From Chthoniobacter flavus (lineage in GTDB: Bacteria > Verrucomicrobiota > Verrucomicrobiia > Chthoniobacterales > Terrimicrobiaceae), in assembly GCA_945863785.1 (NCBI GenBank), contig CAMBAQ010000047.1, positions 1 through 12,030 on the forward strand: a stretch of DNA of 12,030 bases, read 5' to 3'. Under the pieces are notes generated by a model that saw only the letters and a program-made list of their open reading frames with translations, was not told the DNA's origin and made no database searches. Of this stretch, positions 7,353 to 12,030 are shown in pieces. The position numbers and the translations under genes are program-made. Each line of letters starts with the position of its first letter. Within the stretch, counting starts at the first letter, position 1.

Positions 7353-8639
7353 ATGGAACTTCAGCAGAAACTCGAAATCCTCGCCGATGCGGCAAAGTAT
7401 GATGCCTCGTGCGCGAGTAGCGGAGCCGCTCGCAAGGACTCACGTGGAGGCAAGGGAGTTGGCTCCACAGGGGGCGCGGGTATTTGCCATTCCTATGCAC
7501 CCGATGGGCGCTGTATTTCGCTGTTGAAGGTGCTTCTTACGAACGCCTGTCTCTACGACTGCCACTACTGCATCAATCGCCGCTCAAGCAATGTGCAGCG
7601 TGCCCGCTTTACTCCCGATGAAGTAGTGCAGCTCACGCTCGATTTTTATAAGCGCAATTATATTGAAGGTCTTTTCCTCAGTAGCGGCATCATTCGCAGC
7701 GCGGACTACACGATGGAGCTGGTCGTCGATGTCGCGCGGAAGTTGCGCGAGGAGCATCATTTTCGAGGTTACATCCATCTGAAGACCATTCCCGAGGCTT
7801 CACCGTCTCTGATTGAACTGGCCGGACGCTACGCGGACCGCATTAGCATCAATATCGAGTTGCCCACGCAGGAAGGCCTCACAAAGCTGGCACCGGAAAA
7901 AAATCTCGCACGCACGCAGGATGCCATGGGTCACATCCGCAACAAAATCGACGAGCGCCACGCTGACAAGCGGAAGCCGGATGCGCCCAAGCCGCCCCCT
8001 TTTGCGACTGGGCAGAGCACGCAAATGATCGTGGGGGCCGATGATTCCACCGATGCGGTGATCTTGCGGCGTGCCGATGTGCTTTATGGCGACTACCATT
8101 TGCGACGAGTGTATTACTCGGGATTCAGTCCGATTCCAGAACCCTCATTGCTGCTCCCGATCAAGGCTCCGCCACTGGTCCGTGAGCACCGGCTTTATCA
8201 AGCGGATTGGTTGCTGCGATTTTATGGTTTCAGGGTTGATGAAATCACCACGGACGCCTCGCCCAATCTCGACCTCCACCTTGACCCCAAGCTCGCGTGG
8301 GCGCTCCGCAATCGCGCGGTTTTTCCCGCCGATGTGAACAAGGCTTCACGCGAAAGCCTGCTTCGTGTCCCTGGGCTTGGTGTGCGAAATGTGAACCGCA
8401 TTCTTAGCGCGAGACGATATACACGACTTCGGCTCGCCGATCTCCTGCGTCTGCGTGTGCCGATGAAAAAAGTGATGCCATTTATCATTGCTGCTGACCA
8501 CAATCCTGCGCGACTCGGGTTGGATGATGACGCACTGCGCGCCCGATTTTTACCTCCACCCCGTCAGGCGGAACTGGACTTCAATGCGCCGATGGCGGTC
8601 CCTAGTGATATCGACTCCGCTCGCACGGGAGAGATCTAG
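7353..8639 (+). CDS. Putative DNA modification/repair radical SAM protein (TIGR03916 type)
   Basis: 428 residues. The iron-sulfur motif is C66-x3-C70-x2-C73 (NACLYDCHYCINR), which binds the 4Fe-4S cluster that cleaves S-adenosylmethionine. Before it lie the family's conserved KYDASCASSG (14-23) and GICHSYAPDGRCISLLKVLLTN (43-64), with extra cysteines 20, 45 and 54. GLFLSSGI (106-113) and the following barrel strands complete the SAM fold. Residues 323-352 (DVNKASRESLLRVPGLGVRNVNRIL) form a helix-hairpin-helix, a non-specific DNA-binding element. This architecture is the rSAM family linked to uracil-DNA glycosylase proteins and annotated as DNA modification or repair; its reaction is not established. 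ATG at 7353 matches the usual N-terminus although no ribosome site is seen. The next gene starts 2 bp after its stop. First gene of a probable four-gene operon. Confidence 0.92.
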   Translation: MELQQKLEILADAAKYDASCASSGAARKDSRGGKGVGSTGGAGICHSYAPDGRCISLLKVLLTNACLYDCHYCINRRSSNVQRARFTPDEVVQLTLDFYKRNYIEGLFLSSGIIRSADYTMELVVDVARKLREEHHFRGYIHLKTIPEASPSLIELAGRYADRISINIELPTQEGLTKLAPEKNLARTQDAMGHIRNKIDERHADKRKPDAPKPPPFATGQSTQMIVGADDSTDAVILRRADVLYGDYHLRRVYYSGFSPIPEPSLLLPIKAPPLVREHRLYQADWLLRFYGFRVDEITTDASPNLDLHLDPKLAWALRNRAVFPADVNKASRESLLRVPGLGVRNVNRILSARRYTRLRLADLLRLRVPMKKVMPFIIAADHNPARLGLDDDALRARFLPPPRQAELDFNAPMAVPSDIDSARTGEI

Positions 8640-8641
8640 CG

Positions 8642-9520
8642 ATGCGCACAGTCGTCATTGAACCCGTTTTTGAGGCATGGCGTGAGTCCGCTCGCGAACT
8701 TCTTGCCCTGCGTGTGCCTCCCTCCGAGGTGCTTTGGGCTGATGATGCCCAGGAGCCCGCTCTCTTTGGTCCCTCAAACGAGAACTTGCCTCGTTTTGCC
8801 GTGCCGAATGTGCCGTCCGCCTTTCTCGATATGGCACGCAGTGTTGCTGCTCACACCGATGCTCGCCGATGGAGCGTGCTCTATCGAGTGCTCTGGCGAC
8901 TCACGCATGGCGAGGAGCGTCACCTCCTCGCCATCTCGACGGATCCCGATATGCGCCAAGTCCAACAGTGGTGCAAGGCGATCGGTCGCGATATTCACAA
9001 GATGCATGCCTTTGTCCGATTTCGTCTCGTGGGCAACGACACAATCACGGGTCGCGAGCAATTTGTCGCGTGGTTTGAGCCTGAATATCGCATTGTCCGC
9101 TTGGCTGCTGGCTTTTTTGAAAAGCGGTTTGCTGGCATGGATTGGTCGATTCTCACCCCTCACGAGTGCGTGCATTGGGATGGATCTGCGATTCACTTCA
9201 CTCCCGGCGTCTCGCGTAGCGCGGCTCCCGATGACGATGCCCTCGACGACATGTGGCGGACCTATTACCGGAGTATTTTCAATCCTGCGCGCCTGAAGGT
9301 GCGAGCGATGCAAGCCGAGATGCCGAAGAAATATTGGAAAAATCTTCCTGAGGCCTCCCTCATCACTGAACTGATCGCCGAGAGCGGCGGACGCGTCGAC
9401 AAAATGCTGACCACCGAGTTGAGGCCAGCAAAACCTGCACCTAAGAACGCCTATCTCGATTCGCTTCGGAAAATGAACGCACTCGATTCCCCATCGCTAC
9501 CCCCCACACAGGAAGCATGA
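8642..9520 (+). CDS. Putative DNA repair protein, DUF4130/TIGR03915
   Basis: 292 residues; the obligate neighbour of the preceding radical SAM family. Diagnostic stretches are HKMHAFVRFR (119-128), QFVAWFEPEYRIVRLAAGFF (140-159), FAGMDWSILTP (163-173), and DDMWRTYYRSIFNPARLKVRAMQ (202-224) followed by EMPKKYWKNLPEASLI. In many genomes this domain is fused to a C-terminal uracil-DNA glycosylase-like domain. Here the protein ends about 50 residues after the conserved part, with a proline- and lysine-containing tail and no glycosylase motifs, so it is the stand-alone form. Molecular activity is unknown. ATG at 8642 has GGGAGAG 8 bases upstream, and the stop overlaps the next gene (ATGA), indicating translational coupling. 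Expected to act with the radical SAM protein in the cytoplasm on DNA (inference from linkage). Confidence 0.9.
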   Translation: MRTVVIEPVFEAWRESARELLALRVPPSEVLWADDAQEPALFGPSNENLPRFAVPNVPSAFLDMARSVAAHTDARRWSVLYRVLWRLTHGEERHLLAISTDPDMRQVQQWCKAIGRDIHKMHAFVRFRLVGNDTITGREQFVAWFEPEYRIVRLAAGFFEKRFAGMDWSILTPHECVHWDGSAIHFTPGVSRSAAPDDDALDDMWRTYYRSIFNPARLKVRAMQAEMPKKYWKNLPEASLITELIAESGGRVDKMLTTELRPAKPAPKNAYLDSLRKMNALDSPSLPPTQEA

Positions 9521-9675
9521 AAGGAATCAAAAAAACGAACCTGCCCGAGAAGACTTGTATCGTCTGTGGGCGTCCTTTTGCATGGCGAAAGAAATGGGAG
9601 AGAGTGTGGGAAGAGGTCAAATATTGCAGCGACCGGTGTCGGATGACGAAGCGGCGTCCCAGTGGATCTTCTTAA
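9517..9675 (+). CDS. DUF2256 zinc-ribbon-like small protein
   Basis: 52 residues, very basic. Sequence features: Lys-rich start, LPEKTCIVCGRPF with C14 and C17, then WRKKWERVWEEVKYCSDRCR with C37 and C41, ending in KRRPSGSS. The C-x2-C...C-x3-C arrangement with 'F.WRKKW...W..V.YCS..CR' is the DUF2256 signature, a probable structural zinc site. The ATG at 9517 overlaps the DUF4130 stop (ATGA) and has AGGA 4 bases upstream. As far as I recall, DUF2256 genes in other bacteria often sit beside photolyase/cryptochrome-type genes, and its presence in the radical SAM/DUF4130 operon therefore fits a DNA-repair setting. Whether it binds nucleic acid is unknown. Confidence 0.9.
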   Translation: MKGIKKTNLPEKTCIVCGRPFAWRKKWERVWEEVKYCSDRCRMTKRRPSGSS

Positions 9676-9703
9676 AAATCTGCCCCTTTCTTGACTCGTT
9701 TCC

Positions 9704-10486
9704 ATGACACCCCTTTTTGAACGCTACTTGGGCATCGACTACTCCGGAGCGCAAACTCCCTCGAGCAGTCTCCCTGGTCTCCGCGTTTATTCCGCAATCC
9801 GATCCGAATCTCCCGCGGAAATTCATCCGCCCCCAAGTGCTCGAAAGTATTGGACCCGTCGAGGGCTTGCTGAGTGGCTCGCCGTAGCACTTCAAGAGGG
9901 ACCACCCACGATCGTTGGGATCGACCACGCTTTTTCGTTTCCGTTGCGTTATTTCGAAATGCATCAACTTCCCTTGGATTGGGGCTCCTTCCTTGATGAC
10001 TTCCATTTGCATTGGCCGACAGATGCCGATGGTATGTATGTCGATTTCATTCGCGATGGATTGCATGGCAATGGTGCCGCTCGGAGTGGAAATGCACGAT
10101 GGAGGCGACTCACAGAGGAGCGCTGTCGCGCCAAGTCGGTCTTTCATTTTGACGTTCAAGGCAGCGTCGCCAAGTCCACCCATGCGGGACTTCCTTGGTT
10201 ACGTTTTCTTCGCGAGAAACTCAGCCACCAACTTCACTTCTGGCCGTTTGACGAGTGGATGCCAGCGCCGGGCCGATCCGTCATCGTCGAGGTTTATCCG
10301 GCTTTATGGAGTCGTGGTTATCCGGTAGAGCGAAGGAATAGTCACCAGCATGATGCCTATAGCGTCGCGCGTTGGTTGCGTGAAGCCGATGCCTTAGGGA
10401 GTTTGAGTTTCCATTTACAGTCCGAATTGGGGACGACTGATCGTGCCACTGCGATTACTGAGGGGTGGATTCTTGGTGTAAGCTGA
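9704..10486 (+). CDS. DUF429-like protein, predicted RNase H-like fold
   Basis: 260 residues. Four blocks match the layout of DUF429-type proteins: YLGIDYSGAQTP (first strand, Asp12), TIVGIDHAFSFP (69-80, Asp74), VIVEVYPALW (193-202, Glu196) and QHDAYSVARWL (215-225, Asp217). Spaced acidic residues at strand ends resemble the metal-binding carboxylates of the RNase H-like superfamily, so a nuclease or related phosphotransfer role is possible but unproven. No signal peptide or membrane helix. It starts 28 bp after the DUF2256 stop in the same direction and is probably the last gene of the operon; the ribosome site is weak. A candidate terminator follows at 10610-10628. The family assignment is by motif recall; confidence is moderate. 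Confidence 0.75.
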   Translation: MTPLFERYLGIDYSGAQTPSSSLPGLRVYSAIRSESPAEIHPPPSARKYWTRRGLAEWLAVALQEGPPTIVGIDHAFSFPLRYFEMHQLPLDWGSFLDDFHLHWPTDADGMYVDFIRDGLHGNGAARSGNARWRRLTEERCRAKSVFHFDVQGSVAKSTHAGLPWLRFLREKLSHQLHFWPFDEWMPAPGRSVIVEVYPALWSRGYPVERRNSHQHDAYSVARWLREADALGSLSFHLQSELGTTDRATAITEGWILGVS

Positions 10487-10609
10487 CCATGTGCGCTTAT
10501 CCGTTTTGCCAGAGAAATTGGGCGAGGTTTCGCGGTAGATTTCCACATAGGAAGAGGGACTCCCATTCCCGCAAAGCGTCTTCCATTATCCTGATTTCAA
10601 GGTATCCCA

Positions 10610-10628
10610 CCGCCGCGCGGATTTTTTT
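10610..10628 (+). terminator. Short GC hairpin with T7 tract after the putative repair operon
   Basis: CCGC-cgc-GCGG (10610-10620) is followed after one A by seven T (10622-10628). The 4-bp GC stem is short but the T-run is in the right place. It lies 124 bp after the DUF429-like stop and before the oppositely directed membrane-protein gene. The surrounding 226-bp intergenic stretch (10487-10712) shows no other feature; short open frames in it have no recognisable protein. Confidence 0.4.
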
Positions 10629-10712
10629 GATGAATATGGGAGGGAATTGAGTTCAAAAAAGTAACGAGAGACACCGTTGGGCCTTTGCTCCTCATGGCTC
10701 AAGAATCGTGGG

Positions 10713-11132
10713 CTAGGAGTTGCCAGCCATAATGAGACAAAATCCTCGCAGGGTCCATGCGGTTGTTCGCCACCAATTCGTGACTACGAGACGCTGGTGC
10801 GCACTTGGATCAAAGCCTTTAGCGAGCTTTTCGTGCAGAGGGATTTGCACGCGCCATGTGGATAGCCAAATAAAAGCCAGAGGCGCCAGACTCGCAAGGA
10901 ACCATGGCTCACGGCAATCAGCGATCAGTAGCAAGCATGCGGCGGTGCTGATTTCCGTGAGCATGAGTGGGGCCACGACCCAAGTGATCCGTTTTGTATA
11001 GCGGTTGTGATAATCTTGAAAGGCATCCTGCCCGACTTGCGCGAACAGCGGGTAATGGGCCAACTGAATTGTCCAGATCAGACCGACAAGCGCCCATGTA
11101 GCGTCATTATGAATCGTGGAGAGCAAACTCAT
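10713..11132 (-). CDS. Small integral membrane protein, unknown function
   Basis: 139 residues. Predicted membrane helices lie at about 10-30, 50-71, 78-95 and 123-137. Conserved-looking polar motifs are QLAHYPLFAQVGQDAFQDYHNRYTKRITWVV (23-53) and VQIPLHEKLAKGFDPS then RLVVTNWWRTTAWTLR (95-129). Histidine, tyrosine and arginine residues close to the membrane face resemble a family I have seen annotated only as a conserved hypothetical membrane protein; I do not recognise a named domain. The ATG at 11132 has AGAGGA 10 to 15 bases upstream and overlaps the stop of the 35-residue frame before it (ATGA), so it is translated as the last gene of a three-gene minus-strand operon with the TIGR03643 protein. 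Confidence 0.75.
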   Translation of the reverse strand: MSLLSTIHNDATWALVGLIWTIQLAHYPLFAQVGQDAFQDYHNRYTKRITWVVAPLMLTEISTAACLLLIADCREPWFLASLAPLAFIWLSTWRVQIPLHEKLAKGFDPSAHQRLVVTNWWRTTAWTLRGFCLIMAGNS

Positions 11133-11236
11133 TGGCCTTGGTCCTCTCCCAATCCTTTGCCCTCGCCGATCACAAGCTGATCGTCAGTTTGGCTTAAAGC
11201 GATGTTTACCTCAGGAAAATGGTTGGGCCTTCTCAT
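11129..11236 (-). CDS. 35-residue coupled ORF between TIGR03643 and the membrane protein
   Basis: ATG at 11236 overlaps the stop of the TIGR03643 gene (ATGA), and its own stop TGA overlaps the ATG of the membrane protein gene (ATGA). The predicted peptide is polar (NHFPEVNIALSQTDDQLVIG, then EGKGLGEDQGQ) without a membrane helix. GACGAGGA precedes its ATG very closely. Two consecutive 4-base overlaps are suggestive of translational coupling, but the peptide resembles nothing I know. It could be a real small protein, a coupling leader, or a remnant of a larger gene. Confidence 0.4.
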   Translation of the reverse strand: MRRPNHFPEVNIALSQTDDQLVIGEGKGLGEDQGQ

Positions 11237-11475
11237 TCCTCGTCGATGGGCCCTTTTAAATGTTGTTCGAGCAGTTTGCGATGTTTCGTGATCCTGCCGC
11301 CAACACGCTTGCGCCAAAGTCGAAAGCTGGATGGCTTCAGTTCACGCGACATCACGTCGATGACCTGTTTTTCCGTGAAACCGGTACGTTCTTCTATCTG
11401 CTCAAACGTGGTGCGATCCTCCCACGCATAGCGAATAATCCGAGAAATCTGTTCGGGTGTGGCAGTCGATTTCAT
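11233..11475 (-). CDS. TIGR03643/DUF2805-family small protein
   Basis: 80 residues. TPEQISRIIRYAWEDRTTFEQIEERTGF (6-33), TEKQVIDVMSRELKPSSFRLWRKRVGGR (34-61) and TKH are the hallmark strings of this family. The first half looks like a helix-turn-helix (TFEQIEERTGFTEKQVIDVM) and the basic second half could contact nucleic acid; function is not established. ATG at 11475 is the expected start; GGAG lies about 13 bases upstream, farther than ideal. First gene of the minus-strand operon, coupled to the 35-residue ORF. I recall this family near photolyase-type genes and DUF2256 in other bacteria, and DUF2256 is indeed nearby here on the opposite strand. Confidence 0.88.
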   Translation of the reverse strand: MKSTATPEQISRIIRYAWEDRTTFEQIEERTGFTEKQVIDVMSRELKPSSFRLWRKRVGGRITKHRKLLEQHLKGPIDEE

Positions 11476-11720
11476 GATTGTTGAAGCACTCCGAGATGGT
11501 AGCTCATCTTTTCCTAAAAAAGAAAGAATCCAGCCGGTGCAATGGAGAATGTCGTCGCATCTTCAGCTATGCGGATAGGAATCAGCGAGTCCCTTTCGAT
11601 GCTTGTTCACTCCGCCCAAAAGCGTTCCAAAACCTCTTATATGTATATGTGGGACCCCTAAATGCCGGAATCCAGAGTGGTTGAAAAATTTACGCAGTGC
11701 TAATTGACATTCTTCGATAA

Positions 11721-11742
11721 TGTGAAACATTTCTGTGAAACA
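11721..11742. promoter_or_regulatory. Tandem TGTGAAACA repeat in front of the Phd-type antitoxin
   Basis: Two identical 9-mers at 11721-11729 and 11734-11742 (13-bp period) end exactly at the ATG of the antitoxin gene. Upstream lie TTGACA (11704-11709) and GATAAT (11716-11721), too close together to be one -35/-10 pair. Tandem sites are a plausible autoregulatory operator for a Phd/YefM dimer. The remaining part of 11476-11742 shows no gene that I can support. Confidence 0.4.
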
Positions 11743-11988
11743 ATGAAAACTGCAAGCGTCCGAGATATTCGACAAAACTTCCCCGCCATCATGCGCTGGA
11801 TCGAGGAGGGCGAAAATGTGGCAATCACCATGCGGCGAAAGATTGTTGCCCGCCTCGTCCCTGAGCGACCTCCCATCACGAGCGATGCACCCGCTCCCGA
11901 CTTTGATTCCATCTCCCAGAGGATTTTTGGAGCCAAAAAATTCCATGGAAACCTCGCCGATATGGAACGGGAGGGCTACGACTCTTGA
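11743..11988 (+). CDS. Phd/YefM-family antitoxin
   Basis: 81 residues from ATG 11743. MKTASVRDIRQNFPAIMRWIEEGENVAITMRRKIVARLVP is the Phd/YefM fold: N-terminal helix with 'vRd.R.nf..i...i..Ge.v.iTrr.k.vA.L.P'. The tail (PAPDFDSISQRIFG, then NLADMEREGYDS) is the flexible toxin-binding part. It neutralises the following PIN-domain toxin and probably represses its own operon. The frame is open further 5' from a TTG at 11704, but that region holds the tandem repeat and promoter-like elements, so ATG 11743 is chosen. The stop overlaps the toxin start by four bases (TTGA). Confidence 0.88.
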   Translation: MKTASVRDIRQNFPAIMRWIEEGENVAITMRRKIVARLVPERPPITSDAPAPDFDSISQRIFGAKKFHGNLADMEREGYDS

Positions 11989-12030
11989 CCTATGCGGATT
12001 CTGGATTCGTCGTCTCCCTTTACCTGACCA
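11985..12030 (+). CDS. PIN-domain (VapC-like) toxin, 5' end only
   Basis: Starts at TTG overlapping the antitoxin stop (TTGA). The 15 codons in the window read TYADSGFVVSLYLT after the initiator. The first strand ending in an aspartate followed by S/T-x-(V/L/I)-(V/I)-S-L-Y is the start of a PIN domain, in which that Asp (here residue 5) is one of the metal-binding catalytic acids. An ATG at 11992 in another frame stops after 11 codons. PIN toxins cleave RNA, often tRNA or rRNA. The rest of the gene lies beyond the window. Confidence 0.7.
   Translation, partial: MTYADSGFVVSLYLT

Noticed and set aside
8774..9313. 179-codon minus-strand frame opposite DUF4130
   Set aside because: The plus-strand protein is an unmistakable DUF4130 member; the antisense frame is a by-product.
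9617..10183. 188-codon minus-strand frame opposite DUF2256 and the DUF429-like gene
   Set aside because: Covers parts of two plus-strand genes with recognisable motifs; no family features of its own.
10465..10650. 61-codon plus-strand frame after the DUF429-like gene
   Set aside because: Overlaps the end of that gene, runs through the candidate terminator and shows no family motif.
11478..11684. 68-codon plus-strand frame between TIGR03643 and phd
   Set aside because: No ribosome site, no recognisable domain and composition unlike neighbouring proteins; treated as non-coding.

Overview
The window looks like a piece of bacterial chromosome from a moderately GC-rich organism. The WYL regulator, the small secreted cysteine protein and the antitoxin types resemble proteins I associate with Verrucomicrobiota. 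That assignment is from recall of sequence style, not from a search, and is tentative. Several genes lack a clear Shine-Dalgarno sequence, and non-ATG starts (GTG, TTG) occur.

Layout. 1-375: the end of a toxin-antitoxin (TA) locus, an intact small antitoxin followed by a toxin reading frame that stops after 36 codons. 536-2641 (minus): glgX, glycogen debranching enzyme, alone without other glg genes. 2869-3246 (plus): small secreted cysteine-containing protein of unknown function. 3423-4526 (plus): HTH/WYL regulator. 4517-5348: a dinJ-yafQ TA pair on the minus strand, bracketed by an exact 17-bp direct repeat, one copy of which covers the stop codon of the WYL gene. This looks like an 815-bp cassette inserted between two formerly adjacent convergent genes. 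5358-6359 (minus): renalase-like FAD/NAD(P) oxidoreductase. 6485-7189: two related DoxX-like membrane proteins tail to tail.

7353-10486 (plus) is the most interesting block: a tight run of a radical SAM protein with a helix-hairpin-helix (TIGR03916 type), a DUF4130/TIGR03915 protein, a 52-residue DUF2256 zinc-ribbon-like protein and a DUF429-like protein with an RNase H-like pattern of acidic residues. The first three are separated by 2 bp or overlap by 4 bp; the fourth follows after 28 bp. This is best read as a DNA repair or nucleic-acid modification operon of undetermined chemistry. The uracil-DNA glycosylase domain usually linked to this pair is absent from the window.

10713-11475 (minus): TIGR03643-type small protein, a 35-residue ORF and a small membrane protein, joined by two successive ATGA overlaps. 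11743-12030 (plus): a Phd/YefM-type antitoxin and the first 15 codons of a PIN-domain toxin cut by the window edge.

The window is thus an accessory-flavoured region: three unrelated TA loci (one decayed) among genes for putative DNA repair, redox and membrane functions. No rRNA, tRNA, CRISPR array, transposase or integrase gene was found. No gene-free stretch exceeds 300 bases.
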